Shown: piece after piece, positions 1-9,500 of the stretch
Layout of the letters: each line of letters begins with the position of its first letter
Numbering within the stretch: the first letter of the stretch is position 1
Assembly (NCBI GenBank): GCA_902773005.1
Contig: CACYCS010000018.1
Location: forward strand, 21,308-85,307
Origin: an uncultured Erysipelotrichaceae bacterium
GTDB taxonomy: Bacteria; Bacillota_I; Bacilli_A; RFN20; CAG-826
DNA length: 64,000 bases
Direction: 5' to 3'
The notes under the pieces: generated by a model
Told to the model about the DNA's origin: nothing
Seen by the model: the letters and a program-made list of their open reading frames with translations, nothing else
Databases searched by the model: none
Made by a program: the position numbers and the translations under genes

Positions 1-788
1 CTCATTTTACTTTCAAAGTAGGCGATCTTCGGGGAATCGAAATAGACCTTCTCGGGATAAGCAAGCACCAAGTCCGGTGCACCACCTCTACCTCGGAGCA
101 TGAACCTGTCGTCAGGATCGATCGTGAAGAACACGCGGCCGATCACATTGAAATCCAAATCGACGATGACGCATCCAAACTCGCAGACCTTTCCAATCCC
201 ATCGACGCAATTCGCGCATTCCAAATCGAAGAATAGAAGCTTTTCGATGGTTCTGGATGGCAAATTCGCATGCACGTCCTCAATATTTTTGTCAAAAGCC
301 CTTTTCTGGTAGATTGCGTTTAGCACCCCATATGTCTCGAACGACATGAAATTAAAGGGATTAAAATCCAAGTCATCAAACGACTTGTCGAAATATAGGA
401 GCGCCTCGCGCAACAAGAAAGCAAGGGAGGCCGCTTCATCCTCGGCTGAGGTTTTGTTTAAGCGAGGGCTATCTGGCCCTAGCATCGCAGCAAGAGTCTC
501 GCGGAAGGTCCATTCCCTATTGGCTCCGCTAAGGTAGAAAAGGATTGAGCGCGCTTCGAAGCAACGGAATCTAGGGGGCTTATCACCCTTAGATTTCGCT
601 AATGCCTCTAAGCCAAGCGAAAACTCCTCGGCATCGAAAACGAAGCAATGGGTCCCTCCGTTTTGGGCCATTAGAAGAAAATCGCGGTCCAAAGGACTAT
701 CGAAATGGCCCGCACGATAGCGAGTGAAATTCTCGTCGACCTGATAGTAACCGATTCTCTGGTCTTTCAGACTAAGAAATAGCAGCAT
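1..788 (-). CDS. Left-truncated protein with DnaQ-like 3'-5' exonuclease domain
   Basis: Reading the minus strand from the ATG at 788 gives an open frame of about 262 codons that leaves the window on the left, so the C-terminus is missing. The first 180 or so residues are not recognised. From residue 184 the sequence reads LLFFDLECANC and then a second hydrophobic strand (CEFGCVIVDLDFNVI), which is how the first Asp-x-Glu metal site (D188, E190) of the DnaQ/RNase H-fold exonucleases looks. The remaining acidic residues of the DEDD set would lie beyond the edge. The start overlaps the last 17 bases of the upstream oxidoreductase gene, so the two are probably translated from one mRNA. Frame and coding nature are well supported; exonuclease activity is inferred from one motif. 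Confidence 0.7.
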   Translation of the reverse strand, partial: MLLFLSLKDQRIGYYQVDENFTRYRAGHFDSPLDRDFLLMAQNGGTHCFVFDAEEFSLGLEALAKSKGDKPPRFRCFEARSILFYLSGANREWTFRETLAAMLGPDSPRLNKTSAEDEAASLAFLLREALLYFDKSFDDLDFNPFNFMSFETYGVLNAIYQKRAFDKNIEDVHANLPSRTIEKLLFFDLECANCVDGIGKVCEFGCVIVDLDFNVIGRVFFTIDPDDRFMLRGRGGAPDLVLAYPEKVYFDSPKIAYFESKM

Positions 789-2304
789 GATGGTGATGCT
801 TTCTTCTATCGAAGCTTAGGAATTTCTTGCGGTCCATGTAGCAGACGTAAGCCGCCGCATGCTTTCCGGTGAACAAAGCAACTGGAAGTCCTCCAGGAGG
901 CATGATCCACTGCCCGCACAAAACGAAATTCTTCAAGCCCTTGATCGTGGATGGGCCGATTAAGCCATGGCTGCGCGCCGTGGTAATGAACGACATATAG
1001 GAGCCATGATAGCTATTCACGTACCTTTCATAGGTAAGCGGCGTCGTGACGTCGAGGACCTCCAAGTCATTGACTTCAAGGCCATAGCACTCCGCAACCT
1101 GTTCGCGGAAGAATTCGCCAGTCTGCCTCTTGAATTCGAGGTAGTCCTCGCGGGTAAGGCCTTTGAGATAGCGATATGCGCTGTCATCGACCTGCAAAAG
1201 CACGTTGACGCTCGTCCAATCCCTATTGAGGGTCTTGTCGAACGAATGGTTCCTGATGGAGCAGAAATCCAATGAATTCCTGCCTACAACATAGGTTTTA
1301 TTCATCTTGTAGCTGATCATCTTCGGCTGATTGTCGACGTTCTTTTTGGTGCGGAAGCAGACAAGCATGCATGCATTCAAAGGATAGTCGTTGCGGTTGG
1401 AGAAACGATCTTTGTAGAAGTTCTCGTCGTATTTGCTGCCGAGGAGAGTATTGAGGGTGAAATGAACGTCGGCAGAGGAAATCACGTAGTCTGCTTGGAT
1501 TTCTCGGCCATCTTCTAGCACCACTCCTTTGGCGGTGTCATTCTCGACGATGATCTTTTTAGCGCCATTTCCAAGGACTAGGTTTCCGCCTTTCTTCAAG
1601 AACGTGGCTTTCACGCGATCGGCGATTGCCTTTGATCCGCCTTCGATCATTCCGGCATCATTCAAGGACAGAGCCTGCATGACGTAATAGAAGGAATGGA
1701 TATTGTAATCTGCCCCAAGGATATTCGAGAAGACGTAGCGCAAAATCGGGGATTTGAATTTCGCGGCATAAGCAGCGGAAGAAGTGTGCTTGGCGATTCC
1801 AAATTGAATGGCCATCGGAAGCATTTGGATGCCAAAATGGGTCAGCTCGAAGAAATTCATCTTGTCGAGTGGCTTTTTAACCGGAATCTGCACATGGCGA
1901 TATGCCTTCACGTAGCGAATGAAATTATTGATCATCCTCTTGTCTTGCGGGGCAACGCGAAGCATTTCCGCTTTAAGCTTTTTGAGATCGGCATAAACCG
2001 TGAAGACCTCGCCTTCGTAATAGTATTTGCAGAAATACTCCGTCTCGTGGATGACGGTATTGTCATCGATTGCACCGATATGGCGCCACAGGGGATTCAA
2101 TTTCGAATTCGGATTGGTGCCGACGATCCAATGGGCGCAGCCATCGATAAAGGTACCCTTCCTGGTCCAGCCGGTGCATTGGCCGCCAGCGATGGTGTGC
2201 CTTTCGACGATGGTTACGTCGTATCCGTTATCAAGAGCATAGATTCCAGCAGTCATTCCGGAAATGCCAGCGCCAATGACAACAATCTTCTTAGTCGTGT
2301 TCAT
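772..2304 (-). CDS. FAD-dependent oxidoreductase, phytoene desaturase/CrtI-like family
   Basis: 510 residues, the usual length of the CrtI/carotenoid-isomerase-like flavoproteins. The N-terminus carries the FAD-binding dinucleotide fold (VVIGAGISGMTAGIYA, GxGxxG at residues 12-17) followed by the E-R after the second strand and a GGQCTGW stretch typical of this family. The C-terminus has a GQWIMPPGGLPVALFTGK segment, which corresponds to the conserved C-terminal FAD contact. Real substrate is unknown: in Bacilli such proteins act on carotenoids, retinol-like or other polyunsaturated lipids, and no other carotenoid gene lies nearby. The start ATG at 2304 has no Shine-Dalgarno sequence but a TGA-TACAAT extended -10 seven bases upstream, so translation is probably leaderless. 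Transcribed together with the exonuclease-like gene. Confidence 0.85.
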   Translation of the reverse strand: MNTTKKIVVIGAGISGMTAGIYALDNGYDVTIVERHTIAGGQCTGWTRKGTFIDGCAHWIVGTNPNSKLNPLWRHIGAIDDNTVIHETEYFCKYYYEGEVFTVYADLKKLKAEMLRVAPQDKRMINNFIRYVKAYRHVQIPVKKPLDKMNFFELTHFGIQMLPMAIQFGIAKHTSSAAYAAKFKSPILRYVFSNILGADYNIHSFYYVMQALSLNDAGMIEGGSKAIADRVKATFLKKGGNLVLGNGAKKIIVENDTAKGVVLEDGREIQADYVISSADVHFTLNTLLGSKYDENFYKDRFSNRNDYPLNACMLVCFRTKKNVDNQPKMISYKMNKTYVVGRNSLDFCSIRNHSFDKTLNRDWTSVNVLLQVDDSAYRYLKGLTREDYLEFKRQTGEFFREQVAECYGLEVNDLEVLDVTTPLTYERYVNSYHGSYMSFITTARSHGLIGPSTIKGLKNFVLCGQWIMPPGGLPVALFTGKHAAAYVCYMDRKKFLSFDRRKHHHHAAIS

Positions 2305-2311
2305 AAAGTAT

Positions 2312-2317
2312 ATTGTA
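2312..2317 (-). promoter_or_regulatory. -10 box of a leaderless promoter (FAD oxidoreductase)
   Basis: On the minus strand TACAAT (5 of 6 matches to TATAAT), preceded by TGA to make an extended -10, ends seven bases before the ATG at 2304. RNA polymerase would start at or within a base of the start codon. Confidence 0.55.
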
Positions 2318-2375
2318 TCACAAAACGGCCATCAGCGATGGCCGTATGCGCATGTGTGGGTTTTATCGATGGCTA

Positions 2376-2978
2376 CTAACGATAAGGATTGACCTTGGCG
2401 AAGACGGCCTCCATCGTCGGGCCGCACTGCCTAATCTCTTTGCCTAAGCCAGGAAGCATTTCAACGTGGTCCGGCTTGCTTGGCTTTTTGGCGATGCAGG
2501 CTTGGAGGAACGCATCTTCGTTTATCAGCACTTCCACTTTGTTTTTCTTCTCGAAAGCGCGGAGGGCGCGGATCAATTCAACGCCAACATAGCGGAGGAA
2601 GGCGCGCTTGGCATCCTCTTTGCTGATCGGCTTGATGGTTACGACATCATCAGAGGGCTTTTGAATGTCGTAGAAATGCAAATGCAGGGAGCGAATGGCG
2701 ATTTTAGTCGCGGCATCGGCGGATGGGAGTATTTCTTTGATCGCCGCATCGGTTAGGTATCGGGGGCCGGAGATCTTGCGGATCTTATAGGAAAGGCCTG
2801 CAATAGCACCATAAACAGGAGGCTGTTTGGTGCTCACTTGCTTAGAAGGAGCAACCTTATTGCCGGTTTTCGGATCAAGGAGCTCATGGATTTTGGTCAT
2901 CGCGGTTCCGCAATGCGGACAAGAGCTAGAACGATCGGAAATCTTTCTTTTGCATACAGGACAGAATATCAAAGCCAT
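2376..2978 (-). CDS. Zinc-ribbon protein of unknown function
   Basis: 200 residues. The N-terminus is a four-cysteine zinc ribbon (CPVCKRKISDRSSSCPHCG), followed by a low-complexity linker and a C-terminal alpha/beta region of about 110 residues that I do not recognise, containing PISKEDAKRAFLRYVGVEL. An upstream in-frame start at 2996 exists, but GGAGGG lies seven bases before the ATG at 2978, so I chose 2978. The protein is cytoplasmic, with no signal peptide. The gene stands 71 bases upstream of the oxidoreductase gene, which has its own promoter. Partner and role are unknown; zinc ribbons of this kind usually bind nucleic acid or mediate protein contacts. Confidence 0.75.
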   Translation of the reverse strand: MALIFCPVCKRKISDRSSSCPHCGTAMTKIHELLDPKTGNKVAPSKQVSTKQPPVYGAIAGLSYKIRKISGPRYLTDAAIKEILPSADAATKIAIRSLHLHFYDIQKPSDDVVTIKPISKEDAKRAFLRYVGVELIRALRAFEKKNKVEVLINEDAFLQACIAKKPSKPDHVEMLPGLGKEIRQCGPTMEAVFAKVNPYR

Positions 2979-3121
2979 TTGTTCCCTCCACGCCACAGGC
3001 GGCGATGATCTTTATTTTATTTTATTTTATTGAACCGTGAAAAGAATGCCATACCAAAACTGCAAAAATCGTATTTTCTTTGCAGAAAGCTGTTTATTCT
3101 CGCGCGCGTGTACAGGTGTCA

Positions 3122-4718
3122 ATATAAAGAAACGCCCCACATTGCTGCGGGGTGCTCTCGGGTACTATCGTTTAACGTCAGAAGTCTCCAGTCCGACGAG
3201 GTGCGTACTTCCTTGCGGTTTACCGCGTGCAAGTTCCTGCATCAAGCACTTCAAGAGGTTGCCCTAATGAATCTCGAGTCGATCGCCCTGCGCTCTATCA
3301 CGCAAGTCTCTAACACGATGGTTGTTGTTTTCCTGGTTCACCAAGCGGGAGATCCCTTAACTCCCTTCGCCCTTCATCAGTTGCCTTTTGAAGCGCATCT
3401 CCGACCCGCCTAACGCCCATCCTCAATGGAACGTCAGCCACGAATCAGCAGCGTCCTTTCTGGGGGAGCTACCCTCACTGGGGACTACTGGCCAGCCCTG
3501 CCGAAGCAGGTTCCCCGATTCCCTTTCCTCCTCGCGGAGAAGGCGTTAACGGGGCATGGGAGGCATTTCCAGCGGTCTACCGCACGCCGAGCCTCCTTTG
3601 GGCACCCTAGGTTTATGGATTCGCCTAGGTTCTCAAGCGGGTGACCATCGGTTATCCAACGGTCCTTTCGTTTGACATCCCTCTTTTACCAGTTTCACTT
3701 TGGGAGGGGATGTTTCCCGGCCTCTACCTCACGTTGCCATGCCTTCGAGGCTATCCCGGGAGGCCTTCCTTTTTACGGGTCGGTCACTCTCGAGAAGGGA
3801 ACTATTACCGGTCTACCGAACGCTATTCCCTTGCGCACCAGGTTCTCTCTATCGCTAGCAAGGCCTGGATCTTCGCGATTCGCCTTGCGACCCTCGCGAA
3901 CCCGCTTTTGATTTTCTGATACTATCAGATGCCAGGTAGGGTATCCTGGCCCCGAGATCCTCGGCTTACGCCTTGGCTCGGTCTCCCCTGTTCCGCGATG
4001 GATTTCTCCAAACCCGTTGTCCTTGGGGAATCGCTCCGTTCCGATCTATCGAGCAGGGAGCTTTGCTGCGGGAAGGGTTGCCCCATCCTCTCCGATGCCT
4101 TTCAATCCCCTTCGTAGGGACCTACTCCGACATCGACCTTCGTTCTTGGCGTTTACGCCCTGAGGGAGGACTCCTCAGCTGACCCCATGGATAACTTTAG
4201 GGGCCATCGGTGATTTTTCCTTCAGAAGCTCACGCTTCCGGACTACTCGTCGCCACGCGCACTTTCGGGTTTACCCTCGATAGCGATTCGTTTGGGGCAC
4301 GTTGTTGAGGACCGTGATCCCAATCGCGGGGCTTCCTCCTACTTTCGCAGGTACCTCGCACCATCCTTTTCCAAGCAACCTTGCCGCCAGGATGTTCGGC
4401 GTGCCGCCTCTTCTCGAACGAGAAGGTCAGCGAGGAGCTCCGTCACCGTCCCACAGAGGAACGATTCCTTTGCTCCTGCCCCGTTTGTCTGGTTTACCAG
4501 GTGGGAGGGGAGAATCCCACGGTGAGACACCCAATAGAAGATGTTCGTCTTTCGATCAAGCCCGTATCGCGCGAGGTGGCGGTGTCCTGATCAAGCATCC
4601 CATTCGTCGCTCACAATGAGCGCCAGGCGGATTGCTTTCCCTTGTCCCGGACAGCAACTTTTGATCGCCGCCAGGTCACGCCATCGTGGAACTCTTGCGA
4701 GCCCCGCTTCCTGCGTGG
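3122..4718 (-). ncRNA. Giant structured noncoding RNA, about 1.6 kb
   Basis: No frame on either strand gives a protein-like sequence here; instead the minus strand is packed with perfect short stems. Clear examples (window coordinates) are a UUCG hairpin at 3497-3510, GNRA hairpins at 3528-3539 (GCGA), 3963-3972 (GUAA), 4071-4088 (GCAA), 4225-4238 (GUGA) and 4338-4351 (GAAA), a nine-pair hairpin with ATAA loop at 3643-3664, a seven-to-nine-pair stem at 3675-3713, a seven-pair stem at 3872-3900 and a six-pair stem at 4608-4622. At least six GG-UAAA/UAGA-CC hairpins recur. G-U pairs occur in several stems only when read on the minus strand, which fixes the strand. Signature sequences of 16S and 23S rRNA, tmRNA, RNase P RNA and group II domain V were looked for and not seen. 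The transcript is bounded by a strong promoter near 4750 and a terminator at 3133-3153. It is longer than OLE, ROOL or GOLLD, the large bacterial RNAs I know, and I cannot assign it to a family. Confidence 0.85.
3125..3153 (-). terminator. Intrinsic terminator of the giant RNA
   Basis: On the minus strand CCCCGC-AGCAAT-GTGGGG forms a six-pair stem (one G-U) followed by CG and TTTCTTT. It closes the structured region and fixes the 3' end of the transcript near 3122. Confidence 0.85.
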
Positions 4719-4724
4719 TCCATT

Positions 4725-4776
4725 ACTTTACTACAATAAATTGGCGTGTCAATACTTTTTTTAAAATATTTTTTCC
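4725..4776 (-). promoter_or_regulatory. Strong rRNA-class promoter with UP element for the giant RNA
   Basis: Minus strand: perfect -35 TTGACA at 4752-4747, a 16-base spacer, and -10 TAAAGT at 4730-4725. Directly upstream lies an A/T block reading AAAAAATATTTTAAAAAAAG, which resembles the UP element consensus bound by the RNA polymerase alpha subunit at rRNA promoters. Transcription should start near 4718. The combination suggests heavy transcription. Confidence 0.75.
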
Positions 4777-4924
4777 TCGTGCGCGCGGGCGCTTTAATCC
4801 ATATAAAACTTTGCTTTCGTCTCATAATTTTTCGAAAAATTTTCTTTTTTTGATTGCCGCTAGAGACTAGCTGGTGATTGTTTTTGATTCCTTTTTTCGG
4901 ATTCGCTTTAGGATATGCGCCACA

Positions 4925-4953
4925 GAAAAGAAAAACTGGCCCGATTGGACCAG
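4925..4953 (-). terminator. Intrinsic terminator of the small acidic protein gene
   Basis: Minus strand CTGGTCC-AATC-GGGCCAG, a seven-pair stem with a four-base loop, followed by TTTTTCTTTTC. It lies 20 bases beyond the stop codon at 4974 and separates this gene from the giant RNA promoter. Confidence 0.85.
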
Positions 4954-4973
4954 CGGAGATAGACAGGTGTCTC

Positions 4974-5342
4974 CTATCGTCTTTCGCCGACGACTTCGAT
5001 CGTCTCGCCAGAAGGAGATTCAACAAAGCAAAGAGGGCCAGTCAAACCCATCTTGATCATGCCGAGGACCATCTTGAAGTCGATGTTCTTCAAAAGTTTC
5101 GAGGTGGTGATGGCGGTGTCGGGTTTTGCCTTGGTGAAATTGACGATCGCGGTGATTGGGAAGCTGACGGTGACGGTCTCGCCGCTCTTCTTATGGGCGA
5201 CGATGCGGATCGTGGTGTCTTTCAATTCTTCCTTAGTGGCTTTCTTGCCGCTATATTCAGGAATCGGGAGAAGGTCTTCGACGGGTTGCTCTTCCTCAGG
5301 GACCTCTTCCTCGACGGGATTGATGATTTCTTCGTTTGCCAT
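4974..5342 (-). CDS. Small protein with acidic N-terminus, unknown function
   Basis: 122 residues. Residues 1-25 are strongly acidic and proline-containing (NPVEEEVPEEEQPVEDL), probably disordered; the rest forms a compact beta-rich domain of about 85 residues (TTIRIVAHKKSGETVTVSFPITAIVNF...) that I do not recognise. No signal peptide or membrane segment. The start is supported by AAAGGA eight bases upstream. It is a single-gene unit, divergent from the glycerate kinase gene and ended by a strong terminator just before the giant RNA promoter. Because of that position it is worth testing as a possible protein partner of the RNA, but nothing in the protein itself shows RNA binding. Confidence 0.75.
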   Translation of the reverse strand: MANEEIINPVEEEVPEEEQPVEDLLPIPEYSGKKATKEELKDTTIRIVAHKKSGETVTVSFPITAIVNFTKAKPDTAITTSKLLKNIDFKMVLGMIKMGLTGPLCFVESPSGETIEVVGERR

Positions 5343-5441
5343 ATTCGTTTCCTTTATCGATATCTTTTATCAGTCGCGGTTATTATACAAAACCATACGT
5401 TAAGGGTAATAGAAAAATAATATATTTTTCAATCACGATGG

Positions 5442-5447
5442 TAGAAT
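5442..5447 (+). promoter_or_regulatory. Extended -10 of a leaderless promoter (glycerate kinase)
   Basis: TGG-TAGAAT ends six bases before the GTG at 5454. There is no Shine-Dalgarno sequence and no good -35, as expected for an extended -10 promoter. Confidence 0.55.
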
Positions 5448-5453
5448 TTGCTT

Positions 5454-6575
5454 GTGAATATACTAATTCTTCCCGATTCCTTTAAGGGAACCTTGGACTC
5501 AAAAACGGCTGGAGAAGTCATAGAAAACGTCGCTAGACGTGCCTTTCCCGACTCTAACATCGCGCATTTTCCTGTCTCAGATGGCGGTGAAGGATTCTTG
5601 GATATGGTCGCGGCAATGACGACCTGCGAAGAAGTGCCAATTCAAATTCTTGATTCCAAATTGGAGAAAACCGTCGATTCGAAGATTTTGATAGCCGGCG
5701 ATTGCGCATACATCGAATCGGCGTTGGCGTGCGGATACTCGCAAAGGGCAATCGGAGCTAATGCAACTAACGCTTCTTCCTATCCTCTTGGTCAGTGCAT
5801 TCGTGAAGCAATAGAGCGCGGGGCAAAAGAAATACATATCGGTCTCGGCGGAACGATAACCCATGATCTTGGTTGCGGCGCATTAGCTGCTTTAGGTGCG
5901 GAATTTCGCGATCAGAGTGGGAATGCATTCATACCAAATGGAAGCACATTAAATCAAATTTCTTCAATTTCAAAAGATAATTTGATAACAAACGTATCTT
6001 TTACAATCTATTCTGACGTCAAAAACACGTTATTAGGAGCATCTGGTGCAGCACGTGTTTTTGCCAAGCAAAAAGGGGCTAGCGATGAAGAGATTGAAAT
6101 GCTAGAAAGAAATTCTTGCGATGCTGCCGCGGTTTTTGCGAAGACATTTGGCAAGGATTGTTCCACCGATATTTCGTCTGGATCCGCTGGCGGGCTTGGA
6201 TTCGCGTTTATTTCAGCGTTCTCAGCCACTGTGAAAAGCGGCAGCGAGTTCGCCCTCTCTTCACCCGTAATTTCGGAGCGATTAAGGCAGGCTGATTTAA
6301 TCATTACTGGCGAAGGAAAAATCGATTCGCAAAGTAAGGGCGGAAAGCTAGTTGGAACGCTTTCAGAGTATGCAGTTGCACATAATAAAAAATTGCTAGC
6401 CATCGGTGGTTTTATTGAAAAATGCTCCAAGGATCTTCTCCCTGAAGCATCTTGGTTTTTGGACTTATCCTCTTTGCACGGAAAGGATTATTCAATGAGA
6501 AATCCTCACCAAGCTATAGAAGAGGGTTTAGGGCTACTCCTGAGCGATATCGCGGGACTTTCCCTGCATCAATGA
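5454..6575 (+). CDS. Glycerate 2-kinase (GlxK/GarK family)
   Basis: 373 residues, normal for the family. It phosphorylates D-glycerate with ATP, giving 2-phosphoglycerate for glycolysis. The N-terminus reads ILILPDSFKGTLDS, the family signature; SDGGEG (about residues 43-48), GLGGTITHDLGCG, and LIITGEGKIDSQSKGGK near residue 285 are further conserved blocks. I chose the GTG at 5454 because it aligns with the normal family start and because a TAGAAT -10 lies six bases upstream; an in-frame TTG at 5448 is the alternative. The last 42 bases overlap the 3' end of addA on the opposite strand. Codon use is more AT-ending than in the opp genes. Confidence 0.9.
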   Translation: MNILILPDSFKGTLDSKTAGEVIENVARRAFPDSNIAHFPVSDGGEGFLDMVAAMTTCEEVPIQILDSKLEKTVDSKILIAGDCAYIESALACGYSQRAIGANATNASSYPLGQCIREAIERGAKEIHIGLGGTITHDLGCGALAALGAEFRDQSGNAFIPNGSTLNQISSISKDNLITNVSFTIYSDVKNTLLGASGAARVFAKQKGASDEEIEMLERNSCDAAAVFAKTFGKDCSTDISSGSAGGLGFAFISAFSATVKSGSEFALSSPVISERLRQADLIITGEGKIDSQSKGGKLVGTLSEYAVAHNKKLLAIGGFIEKCSKDLLPEASWFLDLSSLHGKDYSMRNPHQAIEEGLGLLLSDIAGLSLHQ

Positions 6576-9500
6576 GACGAGCGTCATCTTGACTTTATCC
6601 TTATTTATATTAAATAGCCTCATGACGTTTCGCGCGTAGTTTTTAAGCTGGTTATCGTATTCCAAATCCTCAATGTGCGAGGTCTTGTAATCGATGATCC
6701 AATATATATCGCCTTTTACGACGAGCAAATCGATATACCCCTGATTGTTCAGTTCGGTATCGAAGTACCCATATTCTTTATATATATCGGCGCCTTCCAA
6801 ATCCTGGAAGCACTCCATTTTCAAAGCGGCATCTATTAAAGCACGGTCGCTTGGGTCTGCGATGAAAGAGGTGTCTTTGCTTTTCAGATCTACGATCTCC
6901 ATATATCGATGCAGCAATTCGCCGCGTTCTAAGATCGGGCGAAGGGCTTCTTCGTCTTCCGAAGACAAGGACTTGGATGCTTTCTTGCGCGATAACACAG
7001 GGAACTCGATTTCGGAGTCATCGACTCTCACGTTGGGAATTACGGGCTGTGCACCCATGGACTTTTGGGTGGATCTAAAATAATCGAAAGCGTAATGGCG
7101 GTCAGAATACTCATCAGACTCATATGAGACCGAGAATATCTTCTTATATCCATCGAAAGCGAAGGCTAAAGATGGAAGCGCCCTCTTTGCGAGTTTGCGG
7201 ATTGCTGCGCCTGAGGCATCTTTATTGCGTTCTTCAGCAGTGAGAGCGATACCAAAGAAATCGACATTCCTATCTATCAATGCTTGGCGAACTTGAGATA
7301 GACGCTCCGAAGTATAAGGCTTGATTCGTTTGGATTTTTCTTCCGATGAAGCCTCTGCGTCTTCGCTAGATTCATCAACGCTAGCAGCCTCAGTCGGTGC
7401 TATGGAAGCGATGTAGGCGTTCAGTTCTTCGAGGTTAAAGATATTGGGGTTACCGAAATAGAAGTGGGACACGAATCTAGCAATGAGATCATCATCCGCG
7501 CCAGGAACCTTGTCGAGGTAATAAGAGCAAGATGATATCCGAAGGGTGTCTTTGGATTGTTCCATCTTTTCGTCTAGCACAGGGCCGAAGTAGAAACGGG
7601 TCAATTCTTCCCTCACTTCAAAATCCATTTGCGGCAAGGTAGCCGGCTTCTTTTCGAATAGCGACATCCCTTTCTTGATGCGGACCATATCGGAATAGGC
7701 GTCGATCGAGGCTTTTGTTGAAGGAGAGCGCTGTCTCAACAGCTCGGCGAATTGCGGATCGATCGTCTCGTAGAACGGGACGAAGCGGAGCATTTCGTAA
7801 AGGTCTTCGCGCTTCTTCATGTCGTCCCCGACCAAATAGATCGCGTTTTCGGCCCTGGTCAAGGCGACGTAGAAAAGCCTGACGTGCTCATCTAGGTCGA
7901 CCTGTTCCAAATTCGAATTGATGTAGGCAAGATAGGGAAGGCTATAGATCGAGTGGTCATCGGCATAGAGTTGCCCTTCTTCTCGCCTGATCGAATAGTC
8001 CGGGAGCAATATGCCATACTCTTCGGAGATATCCATGTCTGGCTTGCCGATGTTGGAGCCGCTCGCCATGCAGTTGACGGACTCAGGCATGTAGACGATC
8101 TTCTGCTCAAGGCCTTTCGAGCCGTGGATCGACATCAGGGTAACCGCGTTATCGGATTTGTTCGCATCGTCGGAAGAGATGTCGAGATTGTATTTGTTTA
8201 AGTCGCGGAATAACTTTGCGAACTCGCGGATGCCTTCGCCCATGGAGGAGAGAGAAAGGGCGAGCGAATGGAGCGAATCGATCTTGGCAATGGAATCCTG
8301 AACGTTGCCCACTAGATAGAGATCGGATACCACATGGAACTCATCGACCATATCTAGGAAGATCTCCTCGAATTGGCTGTCGGCGTGGGACGCTGCGAAT
8401 TCGTCGATTTGGCGCATGAGCGGGTCGTCGTTAAGTAGCGCATCATCCATGCACAAAGCAAAGATCACCCGGTCTTCATATCGATAGGCGTAGCTTCTTG
8501 CGATGGAGGCGAAGAGATGCTTGATGTCGGCAGGGTCGTTATTGAGTTTGGCGCTAATGATGGAGGAGAGCGATTGCATCAAAATGACCGGGCTGATGTC
8601 GCGCAAAGACACTTGGATCTCGCTGTTGAGAGGAATGCCTTCCTCTTGAAAACGCTCACGATAATAGGAGAATTGCGCCTTTTTTCGCATAAGAATCAGG
8701 AAGTCGCCGTATTTGCATGGGCGCGGGCCTTTGAAATCGCGATCATATACTAGATGCCCATCCGCGACTTTCTTTCGGATGTCAGCGATGATTGCGGCGC
8801 ACTCCCATTCCATGGACGGCACGCCGTCATCTTTTTCTTCCGACATCGAGTGGATGCGGTAGATACCGGCGTTATCATAGGGTTTGCCGTAGAGATTGAC
8901 CGTTTGATCGTAATCTAGTTGCTCCGCCGGCTCCATGAAGTCGATGCCGCCGTGGTCGAGGCGCATGTAGCTTTTGAAGATGTAATTGATGTCGTGGAGA
9001 AGCTGCGGGCAAGAACGGTAATTCGTGTTCATCGGAATCACTAGATGCCCATCTCCGGAAGCGTAATCTGATTGCCTTTTGCGGAACAATGCGACATTCG
9101 AATTGCGGAACGCGTAGATCGATTGCTTGGCGTCGCCTACGAAGAATAGGTGGGCCCGCGTGCCGTCATCGCGAGGGGCGGAAAGCGCATCGATGAATTG
9201 CTCTTGGAAGTCGTTGGTGTCCTGATATTCGTCCACCATGATGAAATTGAAGCGACCCCTGATCGATTTCGCCACTTCCGCGTGCTTCGGATCGGTAAGC
9301 AAGGACAACGCCATCGTCGAGATATCGGAGAAGGTGAAGCTATTGGTGGCGCGCTTATAATCCCATAGTTTGCCCTCGAGCTTTTGCGCTAATTCCAAAA
9401 GCAGAAGGATATCGTCTTTGAATTCGAGGCCAGTCTGTAGCGGCGCCTCTGAGTTGATCGGCTTGAGGTATCCCAGGGTGCAGTTAACGGTTGCGAAGAG

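Noticed and set aside
3122..4718. 16S or 23S rRNA, RNase P RNA, tmRNA or group II intron
   Set aside because: None of the conserved signature strings of these RNAs was found on either strand. A short stretch near 4130 (GTCGATGTCGG) recalls a 23S string but its neighbours do not match.
3030..4870. Many short frames on both strands in the giant RNA region
   Set aside because: Amino-acid composition is Arg/Pro/Ser-rich and random, no starts with ribosome sites, frames overlap each other, and stems with wobble pairs explain the sequence better.
4957..4979. Imperfect palindrome around AGACAGGTGTCT at the stop of the small acidic protein gene
   Set aside because: Close to a strong terminator and partly coding; likely chance or an accessory stem, no promoter near.
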